Assembly (NCBI GenBank): GCA_944325575.1
Contig: CALVAR010000019.1
Location: 1 to 46,441 of the forward strand
DNA from: Candidatus Gastranaerophilales bacterium
Lineage (GTDB): Bacteria; Cyanobacteriota; Vampirovibrionia; Gastranaerophilales; Gastranaerophilaceae
Direction: 5' to 3'
Length of the DNA stretch: 46,441 bases
Position 1 is the first letter of the stretch. Every line of letters starts with the position of its first letter. The notes under the pieces are model-generated. The model was not told where the DNA came from and ran no database searches. It was given only the letters and a program-made list of their open reading frames with translations. A program made the position numbers and the translations under genes. This document shows positions 8,767-17,067 of this stretch, in pieces.

Positions 8767-8885
8767 TAGCAAAGCTCCAATGCCGATTATTATTTATATT
8801 TGACTTGCGTTTTGTCTAATTTGACTGGTTCGTAGTTGCCGGCTGGTTTGCGTTCAATAACCGGCCGCTTTTTTGTGGTGTTGGT

Positions 8886-9614
8886 TTAATTAGACTTAAC
8901 AGTAGTCTGGTCATTCATCCATTCGTAAGCTTTCTTTTGTCTTTCTCCGATACCATAATGCTCTTCAGGTACTGTCATTTTTCCGTCATGGAATATCCAT
9001 ATTACATAGCCTTGGTTATTGCATAAAGGGTCAATGACAGGATCATTAGAACCGTTAGGTTGACTGTCTGAGGCTCCGTCATAAACACCTACAAAATTTC
9101 TAAGACATGCTCCCTGAGATGTTTTCATATTAATAACTGATCCTTCTTCTTCACAATTTACATCTCCGACAGAGTTTAGCTGGTCAGCTATAAAGTAGCA
9201 CATTGCATTGTCTTTTGTTAGTTCTACATCACAGCCTTGAGTGTCTACCGTCCCATCACCTTTTGTTACTTTGGGACAGGCTGTTTTTTGTTTTCCGTCT
9301 TTTATAAATGTAACTTTCGCCGAAGGTAATGGTGTATATCGGAAATCTAAATGCAGGCTGTTTTTTTCTTCTGTGGTCATTTTGTCTATTTCACTGTCAC
9401 TATAGTAATTTGGGCTGTATTTTGTAGGGTCATTCATTGTGTTAGCCATTATTGCTTCCAGAGCGTGATATGTTTTTAAAAACAGAATTTTTTCTTTGTC
9501 AGGGTTTACTCTGTTGATAGCTCTCAACATCAGTGCCATCAATACTCCGGCAATTGTGAGAGTAAGAAGTGTTTCTGCAAGTGTAAATGCAAAAGATCTG
9601 TCATTATTTTTCAT
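8886..9614 (-). CDS. Type IV pilin/pseudopilin-like protein (prepilin 2)
   Basis: A paralogue of the next gene downstream (8098-8766), 242 aa, with the same layout: short charged leader, prepilin motif, hydrophobic helix, Cys-containing globular domain, and a C-terminal AYEWMND/AYEWIKN-like ending. The leader reads RSFA|FTLAETLLTLTIAG, so the residue before the expected cleavage point is Ala rather than the canonical Gly. Glu5 is kept. AGGAG lies about 10 bases before the ATG. The pair probably arose by tandem duplication. No pilus assembly ATPase, peptidase or secretin gene lies in the window. Confidence 0.83.
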   Translation of the reverse strand: MKNNDRSFAFTLAETLLTLTIAGVLMALMLRAINRVNPDKEKILFLKTYHALEAIMANTMNDPTKYSPNYYSDSEIDKMTTEEKNSLHLDFRYTPLPSAKVTFIKDGKQKTACPKVTKGDGTVDTQGCDVELTKDNAMCYFIADQLNSVGDVNCEEEGSVINMKTSQGACLRNFVGVYDGASDSQPNGSNDPVIDPLCNNQGYVIWIFHDGKMTVPEEHYGIGERQKKAYEWMNDQTTVKSN

Positions 9615-9768
9615 CTGAGATATACTCCTATTCTTTTTGTCAATTATATTCTATATTCCACTAATTTGCAAAAATAAATCCGTCTTTACTTTATTTTACA
9701 TATTTGGCAATTATTTTTAACCAAATGTTTTTATATATATAAGGTAGTAATGTAAGGTCAATATACTT

Positions 9769-10008
9769 ATGGTCAATGGAATCAACTCTTCTTATGTCCC
9801 TTACAGCGGTTTTCCCGCTAATGCGACAGGGGCAACACAGGTAACAAAAGATATAGCAAGTTACTGCTATGATACACAGCGTCCTAAAATAGCAGAGACA
9901 TACGGCTATCTTACATCTGATGCAAAACCTGATTACACATGGCCTGTAATCGGTACGGTTGTTTCAGCATTATCTCTTATAGCAGTAAGATTTATAAAAC
10001 GCGGTTGA
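9769..10008 (+). CDS. Small hypothetical protein with C-terminal membrane helix
   Basis: 79 aa with no recognised family. The N-terminal two thirds are polar (SSYVPYSGFPANATGATQV). The C-terminus is a hydrophobic segment (VIGTVVSALSLIAVRFI) ending in Lys-Arg-Gly, consistent with a tail-anchored small membrane protein. Similar short tail helices occur in the Pro/Gly repeat protein at 15631-16857. No strong ribosome site is visible. It converges on the gene at 10017 with an 8-base gap. Confidence 0.6.
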   Translation: MVNGINSSYVPYSGFPANATGATQVTKDIASYCYDTQRPKIAETYGYLTSDAKPDYTWPVIGTVVSALSLIAVRFIKRG

Positions 10009-10016
10009 CGCTTTGT

Positions 10017-11255
10017 CTAAACGGTTTTGCAGTATTTTGCCAAAAACAAGAAAAGATTCATTACTTCCGGTATTTTTTCTTTTGTATTTTCTGCAAGAAT
10101 CTCTGTAATGCCCTGATTTAGCCCAAGCTGACATGCCGGACAGGTTGTAAGTATGAAATCGACTTTGGCATCCAGATAGGACTGTGCTTTTTGTTTGGAA
10201 ATTTTTCTGGAGATTTCCTGATTTTGCAATGCAAATTTTCCCGAAAATCCACAGCACTTATCAAAGTCTTTTGCCTCAATGTATTCAATACCATTTATAT
10301 TTTTTACAATATCAATAAAATCATATGTGTCATGGCAGGGTTTATGAACTGCAACTTTATATTTTTTATTAGCTGTAAAATTAAAATCTTTGAGTAAATC
10401 CGAAACCATAATGGTTTTTTCTGCCAGTTTTTTTGCTGTTTCTTTATTGGTGAATAATTTATAGTTTTTTAATACGTCATTGCATGAAGCACAGTCTGTT
10501 AATACAAAATCAAAGTCGTCCTTCAGCATTTCGAGGTTTTTATTTAACAATTTATTAAATGCATCAATATTTCCGTCATTTAAATAACTAACACCGCAGC
10601 ATTCAAAATTCTTTTTGATTAACTCTATATTTGAGCCTGACAGAATAGTTTTTACTGCTTCTTCTGTTTCTTTGTTTATATATTTATTAAAACATCCTTC
10701 AAAATACACTGCTTTTTGCGTTTTATGTTTTGATTTTGCAAGTTTGTTTTTGTACCTGCCGTGTGCAAGTGAGTTTAACAGTAAAATCCGTTTCCCCAAT
10801 ATTCCTGTTTTGCATATAACCTTTTCAAAATATTTCAGAATTCTTGGTAATCCAATGAATCTGTATATAGAAAAAAATATTCTGCCAAATTGCAGTCCTA
10901 TTTTAAATAAAGTATAAGAATTTATAATTTTTTCCAAAACAGATATCTTATTTTTTTTGTAATATTCGGCTTTTGCTGCTATAAATATTTTTTTTACATC
11001 AATTTTGCTCGGACAAAATTCTTTGCACGCATTGCATCCTGTACATAGATCAAGATATTTCTTTACTGTTTTATTGAGATTCAGCTCTTTTTTTATTATT
11101 CCATTAAGAATATTAAATTTTCCTCTTGAAACAGCACATTCGTTTAGTGTAGCTTTGAATACCGGACAAACAGACTGGCACAGTCCGCAGCGTGAACATT
11201 TATATATATCTTCTTCATAATCTTTCAAGTTTTTCATATTATTAATTATATTCAC
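10017..11255 (-). CDS. GlcF/LutA-like iron-sulfur oxidoreductase subunit
   Basis: Resembles the Fe-S subunit of glycolate or lactate oxidases, which passes electrons from a flavoprotein partner to the membrane. The N-terminus has two ferredoxin-type [4Fe-4S] motifs: Cys20, 23, 26, 30 (CSRCGLCQSVCP) and Cys71, 74, 77, 81 (CTGCNACKEFCP). Two cysteine-rich CCG domains follow (FECCGVSY and DKCCGFSGKF), the hallmark of GlcF, LutA and HdrB proteins. The listed start is a GTG. An ATG six codons in, at 11237, is equally possible because neither has a good ribosome site. No GlcD-like flavoprotein gene is adjacent, so the partner must be elsewhere. The divergent dehydrogenase starts 54 bases away. Confidence 0.85.
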   Translation of the reverse strand: MNIINNMKNLKDYEEDIYKCSRCGLCQSVCPVFKATLNECAVSRGKFNILNGIIKKELNLNKTVKKYLDLCTGCNACKEFCPSKIDVKKIFIAAKAEYYKKNKISVLEKIINSYTLFKIGLQFGRIFFSIYRFIGLPRILKYFEKVICKTGILGKRILLLNSLAHGRYKNKLAKSKHKTQKAVYFEGCFNKYINKETEEAVKTILSGSNIELIKKNFECCGVSYLNDGNIDAFNKLLNKNLEMLKDDFDFVLTDCASCNDVLKNYKLFTNKETAKKLAEKTIMVSDLLKDFNFTANKKYKVAVHKPCHDTYDFIDIVKNINGIEYIEAKDFDKCCGFSGKFALQNQEISRKISKQKAQSYLDAKVDFILTTCPACQLGLNQGITEILAENTKEKIPEVMNLFLFLAKYCKTV

Positions 11256-11309
11256 AAAGAATAATTTAGTGATAGAATTTTCATTATTAGGGATTTAGAG
11301 AAAATTAAT

Positions 11310-12335
11310 ATGAGAACAGCGGTTGCTCAAAATCAAAAGATAGAAATAAAAGATGTTCCTTGTCCGGAGCTAAAGGATTTTAATAATAAAGGAGCTATTG
11401 TAAAAGTTCTTGGCTGCGGCTTATGCGGTTCTGATATTGTAAAATTTTTGCATGACGGAAATGAAAAGGTGCTCGGTCATGAAGTTGTAGGTGAAATTGT
11501 CGACATTAAACCTAAATTTATGTCTAAGTTTAAAGTCGGGGATAAAGTTGTTCTCGGACATCATGTTCCCTGTATGAAATGTGATTACTGCCTGAATAAA
11601 AATTATTCCATGTGCAGGCAGTTTAAAGAAACAAATATTATACCGGGCGGTTTTTCCGAATATATATATGTTTCTCCTTTACATTTAAAAAATACTGTTT
11701 TTAAGGTTCCAAAAAATTTAGATGATATGGAAATATCTTTTATGGAACCTCTGGCATGCTGCATAAGAGCTGTCGAAAGAGCGGAAGTAAAACAGGGCTC
11801 AACATCTCTTGTTATAGGTTTGGGCTCCATCGGGCTTTTGATGGGGCAGGCTGTTAAAGCTTTTCAAGGTGATGTAATAGGTTGTGACTTAATAGAAGAA
11901 AGAGTTGCACTTGCAGGCAATTTGAATTTTGACGCTTCAATTAAGTTTGAGGATAACGACACAACTTCTGAAAAGATAAAAGAAATGACCTGCGGGTTGG
12001 GCGTTGATATTGTATTTATGACATCAGGCTCTGACAAGGCAATAGATTTTGCACTGAAATCAGTGAGAGATGGAGGAACTATTCTTGTATTCTCCTCTGT
12101 TCCTAATGATACTGCCGGATATACTAATAATGATATTTATTACAGGGAATTGAAAATTCTTGGCAGTTATTCGCCTTCTCCTATGGATTTGGCGCTTGCT
12201 CATAAATTATTGACAAGAAAAAAAGTTATTGTTAAGTATTTTTCAACTTTATATACTCTTGATAATCTTGGAGAAGCAATACAGGATACTATAGAGAATA
12301 AAACGTTAAAGGCTTACATAAAAATAAGCGAATAA
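11310..12335 (+). CDS. Zinc-dependent alcohol dehydrogenase (MDR family) 1
   Basis: A medium-chain zinc dehydrogenase of the sorbitol/threonine/alcohol dehydrogenase group, 341 aa. The catalytic zinc ligands are Cys39 (GLCGSD) and His57-Glu58 (GHE). The four-cysteine structural zinc lobe is Cys88, 91, 94, 102 (VPCMKCDYC...MC). The Rossmann signature is GLGSIG. The substrate cannot be told: members oxidise polyols, amino acid side chains or alcohols with NAD(P). It stands 53 bases before a second gene of the same family. The two share domain layout but are diverged, suggesting two steps of one sugar or polyol pathway. Confidence 0.85.
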   Translation: MRTAVAQNQKIEIKDVPCPELKDFNNKGAIVKVLGCGLCGSDIVKFLHDGNEKVLGHEVVGEIVDIKPKFMSKFKVGDKVVLGHHVPCMKCDYCLNKNYSMCRQFKETNIIPGGFSEYIYVSPLHLKNTVFKVPKNLDDMEISFMEPLACCIRAVERAEVKQGSTSLVIGLGSIGLLMGQAVKAFQGDVIGCDLIEERVALAGNLNFDASIKFEDNDTTSEKIKEMTCGLGVDIVFMTSGSDKAIDFALKSVRDGGTILVFSSVPNDTAGYTNNDIYYRELKILGSYSPSPMDLALAHKLLTRKKVIVKYFSTLYTLDNLGEAIQDTIENKTLKAYIKISE

Positions 12336-12388
12336 GATTTTTAATAGTTGTGAACATCAGGTTTGGGTTTACGGTGAATAAATAAAAT

Positions 12389-13426
12389 ATGAAAATGAAA
12401 GCTATAAGATATTATGCCCCTCAGGACATAAGATATGAAGAAGTAGATATAAAAGAACCGGATAAAGGTGAGGTTCTTGTAAAAATTGAGGCTGCTCTTA
12501 CCTGTGGTACGGATATAAAGACATTCAGACGCGGTCATCCGGTATTAATCAAGAAAACTCCTTCAGGTTTCGGGCATGAATTTGCGGGTATTATTGAAAA
12601 AGTCGGCAGTGATGTTGTCGGATTTAAACCGGGCGACAGAGTTGTTGCGGCTAATTCCGCACCTTGCGGAAAATGTTTTTACTGCTTGAGAAAACAATAT
12701 AATCTCTGTGAAAACCTTGATTTATTAAATGGTGCATACGCTGAATATATAACGGTTCCTGCACGAATTGTTGAAAAGAATCTTTTAAAAATTCCTACAG
12801 GCTTAAGCTTTGAAAAAGCTGCATTTACTGAACCCCTTGCTAATGTCGTGCATGGCGTGGAGCGCACTAATATCCAACCCGGAGATACTGTAGGTGTTGT
12901 CGGTATAGGACCTATAGGGTTAATGTTTGCAAGACTGGCAAAACTTAAGGGAGCAAAAGTCATTGCTGCCGGCAGAAACCCTTTGAAGCTTAAGCTGGCT
13001 GATGAATTTGCACATGCCGATGAAATTATCGACCTTAAAAAATATCAGCATCCTGAGAAAATATTCAAATCTTTTACGGAAGGCGGACGAGGCTTGGATG
13101 TGGCTGTTGAGTGTGTCGGGCTGCCGGAAGTTTGGGAAAAAATGTTTTCTCTTGTCAGAAGAGGCGGCAAAGTGCACCTTTTTGGAGGATGTAAATCCGG
13201 TACGAGTGTAAATATAGATACAAAACTTTTGCATTATGATGAAGTCCAAATTATAAGCGTTTTTCACCATACACCCCAGTATTTCAGGCAGGCTCTGGAT
13301 TTAATAGCTGATGGGCATGTGGATGTTACAAAACTTATTACAAAAAAATATCCTTTATCGCAGGCAAAAGATGCGATTTTAGAGCATGAGAGCGGTAAAG
13401 CTGTAAAAGTTTTGTTAACTCCTTAA
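12389..13426 (+). CDS. Zinc-dependent alcohol dehydrogenase (MDR family) 2
   Basis: 345 aa, same family as the preceding gene. The catalytic zinc ligands are Cys39 (LTCGTD) and His63-Glu64 (GHE). The structural zinc cysteines are 93, 96, 99, 107 (APCGKCFYC...LC). The nucleotide-binding signature is GIGPIG. The wording (ALTCGTDIKTFRRGHP, PCGKCFYCLR) is similar to proteins annotated as L-threonine 3-dehydrogenase or inositol/inosose dehydrogenases, but the substrate is not decidable. A GGTGA site lies about 11 bases before the ATG. It is probably co-transcribed with the preceding gene. No terminator is seen in the 190 bases that follow. Confidence 0.85.
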   Translation: MKMKAIRYYAPQDIRYEEVDIKEPDKGEVLVKIEAALTCGTDIKTFRRGHPVLIKKTPSGFGHEFAGIIEKVGSDVVGFKPGDRVVAANSAPCGKCFYCLRKQYNLCENLDLLNGAYAEYITVPARIVEKNLLKIPTGLSFEKAAFTEPLANVVHGVERTNIQPGDTVGVVGIGPIGLMFARLAKLKGAKVIAAGRNPLKLKLADEFAHADEIIDLKKYQHPEKIFKSFTEGGRGLDVAVECVGLPEVWEKMFSLVRRGGKVHLFGGCKSGTSVNIDTKLLHYDEVQIISVFHHTPQYFRQALDLIADGHVDVTKLITKKYPLSQAKDAILEHESGKAVKVLLTP

Positions 13427-13615
13427 TTTAAAATATTAAGTTTTGTATAGCATTTATTTATTGTTCAAAATACACTATTTCCGCTGTTTTTTGTTTCTTT
13501 TTCATAAATCAGGTGGATTGCTTTGTGAATTTAATATGATAAACTAGCAAATAATGGAATTCACGAACTTTATGTAAATGAAGTTTAAATCACCTAAGAC
13601 TTGTGAAAGAGAAAA

Positions 13616-14455
13616 ATGAAAATTTTGCAAACGACAAAGGTAAATAAGATTCCTGCGCCCAGAGATTACAAATCGCATTTCGGGCAGGTTTCCGATTTTT
13701 CTCTCCATTCCTCTTTTGAGAACATGTATCATGAGTCTGTTAATTCTAAATCTATTAGTTTTTCAAGTAATAAAAAGACCGCCAATGTTATTTCATTTGG
13801 CGGTCTTTCTTTATCTAAAGTTCAAAAAATTAAAAACTCAGGTTTGTGGAAGTTTTTAAATGCCAAATGGTTTGAAAAATTTATTGCAAAAGCAGACGCA
13901 AGCCAGACATTGTTTGATGCATTTTTTGCTTTATTCCTTACATGCGCACTCCGTCCAGCTGCTATAATGGCTCAGGCAAATGAAAAGAACAAAAAGAAAA
14001 ATACAAAAGCTGCCGCTCATTCAATTTCTTCAGGTATAATTGGCTACGGCTTTGCAAAGGTGGTATTCTCACCCATAAAAAATGCAATAGATAAAATAAA
14101 AGCTCACCCTGACTTTTATGCTAAAGGCGCAGAGAAATTTTTCAGATATGCCGATAAATTCACTAATAAATCTATGTACAGAACAATGAATGCTTCTAAG
14201 AGAATGCAGACATTTACAATGTTGTTTAATAAATCTGCAGAAGTTCTTACAGCAAGTGTGCGTTCCGGTATAACCATTGCAATGATTCCTTATATAGATA
14301 AATACATTTTGAACCCGCTTTTTGGTTCAAAAGATCCTGTAACTGACAAAAAGGATTTGCAAATGCCGGCTTATAAGTATTCATATATTGTAAACTTTAA
14401 AAATAATCAGGAAACTAACAGAATATTTCAAAATTTTACGGGAGGGATTAAATAA
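13616..14455 (+). CDS. Lineage-specific hypothetical protein with SFGG tag (1)
   Basis: 279 aa with no known domain. The N-terminus (1-65) is polar and disordered-looking and holds two 'ISF' motifs (SISFSS near 46-51 and VISFGG near 58-63). From about 70 on it is helical, with hydrophobic stretches around 100-120 (ALFLTCALRPAAIMAQ) and 210-240 (SGITIAMIPYIDKYIL), suggesting membrane association. It overlaps the next gene by one base (TAATG), so the two are translationally coupled. That neighbour carries the similar tag PSFKA. An unusually perfect hairpin with a U-rich tail lies inside the coding region at 13774-13812. Confidence 0.7.
   Translation: MKILQTTKVNKIPAPRDYKSHFGQVSDFSLHSSFENMYHESVNSKSISFSSNKKTANVISFGGLSLSKVQKIKNSGLWKFLNAKWFEKFIAKADASQTLFDAFFALFLTCALRPAAIMAQANEKNKKKNTKAAAHSISSGIIGYGFAKVVFSPIKNAIDKIKAHPDFYAKGAEKFFRYADKFTNKSMYRTMNASKRMQTFTMLFNKSAEVLTASVRSGITIAMIPYIDKYILNPLFGSKDPVTDKKDLQMPAYKYSYIVNFKNNQETNRIFQNFTGGIK
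13774..13812 (+). other. Terminator-like hairpin inside a coding region
   Basis: AAAGACCGCCAA (13774-13785) and TTGGCGGTCTTT (13797-13808) make a perfect 12-bp stem around an 11-base loop, followed by the U-rich CTTTATCT. It lies within the codons of the SFGG tag of the 279-aa protein. The fold is certain. Any attenuating role is inference. Confidence 0.6.
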
Positions 14456-15423
14456 TGATTATAAACTCTTATAATCCTAATACATATAAATATAATAATC
14501 CTTCTTTTAAGGCTATTGATGCTTCAAAATTGAAAAAAGCCGTTAAGCAGGCTAAGGTTTTAACTCATAATACTTCTGACAGAGCTACAAGCTATATGGC
14601 ATTAGGTATAGGTAAACTTGCCTCTTTCAAATCCGTGCAAAATGTTGTTGACTGGTTTAAGGATAAGAATTATCAGGCACACCTCGCAGCAATTGTAGGA
14701 TGCATTTTGTCAGGTTTTTATATGCTTGATACTGCAAGATCCAAAACTATAGAAAAAGATCAAAAATTACCGTTAATATTAAATCAGGGCGTTGTTTGTG
14801 CGTTTTCTACAGCGGGTGCATATACACTCAACAGCTATCTTGATAAGAAAATTAATAACGTTGCCGAACTTTTTAGTATAGCTAAAATCAAAGATGCAAA
14901 ATTACAGGAACACTTGTTGAAATACAAAGCAGACCCGCAATATGCAGATGTGGTTGAGCGTGCTGCTTTGAAAAATAAAAAACTAAGCCAAATACTGAAA
15001 AAACTTGAAAATAAATTTGAATTTACAAACAATACACTTGTTTTTATTAAGGATGAACTTAAAAAGTCAAAAGATGATAATGTTGCAAAGAATTTTATTA
15101 AAGAAATAAAAAATATAAATACACAGGGCAGAGATAAGGCTGATGTGCTAAAAGAACTGTTTTTAAAACGTATGAAAGACAGCAAAGTCCTAAAATCTGT
15201 ATATAACAGAGAAGCAATGAATAATGCCATAAAATTATATGCAGGACGTCCTGAATCCGGTAATCTTCCTAAATTATTGAACGGATTTAAAACAGCAAAA
15301 GCACTTATGATATTTGCTTTGATATATAGATTTGTTTCGCCTGTTATTGCAACACCTATTGCAAACAAATTCAGTGAAAAATTTGAGGCCAGAAAAAAAT
15401 CAAAAAACAATTCTGAAGCATAG
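14455..15423 (+). CDS. Lineage-specific hypothetical protein with SFKA tag (2)
   Basis: 322 aa with no recognised family. It begins MIINSYNPNTYKYNNPSFKA, an Asn/Tyr-rich leader followed by the SFKA tag seen in variant form in two other unknown proteins of the window. Hydrophobic stretches near 75-90 (HLAAIVGCILSGFYML), 100-120 and the C-terminus (ALMIFALIYRFVSPVIATPIANKF, discontinuous) suggest membrane contacts. The region 140-270 is Lys-rich and helical. Start and stop are coupled to the preceding gene by a one-base overlap, so they likely act together. It is followed by a terminator that belongs to the opposing gene. Confidence 0.7.
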   Translation: MIINSYNPNTYKYNNPSFKAIDASKLKKAVKQAKVLTHNTSDRATSYMALGIGKLASFKSVQNVVDWFKDKNYQAHLAAIVGCILSGFYMLDTARSKTIEKDQKLPLILNQGVVCAFSTAGAYTLNSYLDKKINNVAELFSIAKIKDAKLQEHLLKYKADPQYADVVERAALKNKKLSQILKKLENKFEFTNNTLVFIKDELKKSKDDNVAKNFIKEIKNINTQGRDKADVLKELFLKRMKDSKVLKSVYNREAMNNAIKLYAGRPESGNLPKLLNGFKTAKALMIFALIYRFVSPVIATPIANKFSEKFEARKKSKNNSEA

Positions 15424-15452
15424 CAAAAAAAAACCCGCAATATACCAGCGGG
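15424..15452 (-). terminator. Intrinsic terminator for the repeat-protein gene
   Basis: CCCGC and GCGGG pair around a short loop at about 15433-15450. On the minus strand the hairpin is followed by a run of nine T. It lies downstream of the 408-aa gene and its short follower ORF. Confidence 0.65.
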
Positions 15453-15511
15453 GATTGGTTAGGTTTTAGTTCATAATAGGTTATTGTTTAATTTGACTTG
15501 TTTATTTGTTA

Positions 15512-15625
15512 TTAGCTTAATTGTGCTAACAGAGCCTGTAATTTGTCTGCTCCTTTTGCATTTGCACCTATGCTATAGCCTTCATTTAATGTTTGGGGAG
15601 TGTGAGGTTGTATATACAACCTCAT
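15512..15625 (-). CDS. Possible 37-aa small ORF after the repeat-protein gene
   Basis: An ATG six bases after the stop of the 408-aa gene opens 37 codons (MRLYIQPHTPQTLNEGYS...LQALLAQLS). The part from TLNEGYS on looks protein-like, with balanced residues and a Leu/Gln/Ala helix at the end. It lacks a clear ribosome site and would depend on coupling. It may instead be the remnant of an older C-terminus of the upstream gene displaced by a frameshift. Confidence is low either way. Confidence 0.35.
   Translation of the reverse strand: MRLYIQPHTPQTLNEGYSIGANAKGADKLQALLAQLS
15603..15624. repeat. Perfect 22-base palindrome
   Basis: TGAGGTTGTAT followed by ATACAACCTCA, perfectly self-complementary, directly after the stop of the 408-aa gene. 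It could be a small operator or an mRNA hairpin. No function is shown. Confidence 0.6.
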
Positions 15626-15630
15626 CTTGT

Positions 15631-16857
15631 CTACATTTCGTATACCATTCCTGATGAAGGAAGATTCATTGCAGCCTGTTGTTTTGCAACTGCTTCTGCA
15701 CGTTTTCCGGTATATTGAGGAAGCAAACCTTTTACAGTTTGTTCCGGTGCCGGCAGATAACCTTTAACACCTTGTTGAGGGATATTAAATGTTTGCGGTT
15801 GTTTAGGTAAATAATTTTCAATAGGACCTAATTCTACCTTATTATGTTGTACAGGTACCGGAAGATTTTGCTGACCGGGTGCCGGCAGATAACCTTTAAC
15901 ACCTTGTTGAGGGATATTAAATGTTTGCGGTTGTTTAGGTAAATAATTTTCAATAGGACCTAATTCTACCTTATTATGTTGTACAGGTACCGGAAGATTT
16001 TGCTGACCGGGTGCCGGCAGATAACCTTTAACACCTTGTTGAGGGATATTAAATGTTTGCGGTTGTTTAGGTAAATAATTTTCAATAGGGCCTAAATTTA
16101 CTTTATTTGATTCTACCAGTACAGGTAAATTTTGCTGACCAGGTGCCGGCAGATAACCTTTTACCAGCGGAGTATTCGGATTAGCAGGTGTCGGATTAAC
16201 CGGTGTTCCGCTGATTATATTCGGGTTGCTGTTAGTCTGTGTAGCAGCCGGCAGATAGCCTCTTACTTGCGGAGTATTTGTATTAACCGGTGTTCCGCTG
16301 ATTATATTCGGGTTGCTGTTAGTCTGTGTAGCAGCCGGCAGATAGCCTTTTACTCGCGGAGTATTCGGATTAGCAGATGTCGGATTAACCGGTGTCGGAT
16401 TAACCGGAGTCGGATTAACCGGAGTCGGATTAACCGGTGTATTGGTTCTGGGTCTTGCTCCTCTGCCCGGCCATTTGAATTTTTTACCTTTAGCCAAAGC
16501 AAGTAATAAAGCTGCTGTACCTAAAGCTGTACCGAGAATACCAAGCATTGTAGGTACTTCGTCATGTTTTTTATGAACAGCTACAGGTCTTGCATAATAG
16601 TTGTTATTTTTATCATCATTTTTTATTAAATAGTCTGCATTGAATTGACCGATTCCAACACCGTTCATAGGGGTCATAAAACCTCCCATTCCCATATAGC
16701 CTGCGCCCATTCCTGGGTAATAACCGCCCATTCCTAATCCTGCGCCATATCCGTTGCCGTAACCGCCGGCTATTGCACTGTAATTGGCTTGAACGTTATA
16801 CATTGGGCTCATCAAGCTTTGAAAACTTGTGCTGTAATTGTCAAAATTCATAACCAT
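15631..16857 (-). CDS. Repeat-rich Gly/Met/Pro protein
   Basis: 408 aa, lineage-specific in appearance. Residues 24-70 are Gly/Tyr/Met-rich (GYGNGYGAGLGMGG). A hydrophobic helix follows at about 103-122 (TMLGILGTALGTAALLLALA) and is capped by basic residues. The rest is Pro/Asn/Gln-rich repeats: a run of PVNPT units (about 140-160), two 29-aa units containing GYLPAATQTNSNPNI, and three 44-aa units containing KGYLPAPGQQNLPV and PIENYLPKQPQTF. The motif GYLPA recurs throughout. It looks like a membrane-anchored protein with an extended Pro-rich arm, perhaps surface or scaffold. GGAG lies 8 bases before the ATG. The upstream region shares a conserved block with the gene at 21030-21233. Confidence 0.8.
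   Translation of the reverse strand: MVMNFDNYSTSFQSLMSPMYNVQANYSAIAGGYGNGYGAGLGMGGYYPGMGAGYMGMGGFMTPMNGVGIGQFNADYLIKNDDKNNNYYARPVAVHKKHDEVPTMLGILGTALGTAALLLALAKGKKFKWPGRGARPRTNTPVNPTPVNPTPVNPTPVNPTSANPNTPRVKGYLPAATQTNSNPNIISGTPVNTNTPQVRGYLPAATQTNSNPNIISGTPVNPTPANPNTPLVKGYLPAPGQQNLPVLVESNKVNLGPIENYLPKQPQTFNIPQQGVKGYLPAPGQQNLPVPVQHNKVELGPIENYLPKQPQTFNIPQQGVKGYLPAPGQQNLPVPVQHNKVELGPIENYLPKQPQTFNIPQQGVKGYLPAPEQTVKGLLPQYTGKRAEAVAKQQAAMNLPSSGMVYEM
15746..16141. repeat. Three tandem 132-bp repeats in a coding region
   Basis: The marker GGTGCCGGCAGATAACC recurs at 15746, 15878, 16010 and 16142, exactly 132 bases (44 codons) apart. The two leftmost units are almost identical and the third is slightly diverged. 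The units keep the reading frame. Confidence 0.9.
16240..16420. repeat. 87-bp repeats and a short PVNPT-coding repeat
   Basis: GCAGCCGGCAGATAGCC recurs at 16244 and 16331, 87 bases (29 codons) apart. At about 16381-16440 a short unit containing GGATTAACCGG recurs several times and encodes Pro-Val-Asn-Pro-Thr units. Confidence 0.8.
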
Positions 16858-16921
16858 GACCTATTCTCCAAACTACCTTTAATTTTATAAATCTAACCTT
16901 ACATTTATAAAAACAATCGAT

Positions 16922-16970
16922 TTGTAAAAATTGCCTGAATAATAAAATATGTTAAGAAATATTAAACAAA
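16922..16970 (-). promoter_or_regulatory. Conserved upstream block, copy A
   Basis: Plus-strand TTGTAAAAATTGCCT (16922-16936) and GTTAAGAAATAT (16951-16962) recur with near-equal spacing (29 versus 30 bases) at 21280-21328. Both copies lie 47-65 bases before a minus-strand start codon. It is probably a shared promoter or regulator site; the exact elements are unknown. Confidence 0.5.
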
Positions 16971-17067
16971 TTTATTAAATAACTCTATTAATTTGGCTGT
17001 CAGCAGGTACAATAGACATAGGTTATAATTTATATATATATTTAGAGTATAAACAGAGGAGATAAGG

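Noticed and set aside
8837-8872. Terminator between the two prepilin genes
   Set aside because: A 9-bp stem followed by a T-run exists on the plus strand, but both neighbours are on the minus strand where no T-run follows. There is no plus-strand transcript to stop.
15746-16440. CRISPR-like array
   Set aside because: The 132- and 87-base units lack unique spacers between short repeats and keep a reading frame. They are protein-coding tandem repeats.
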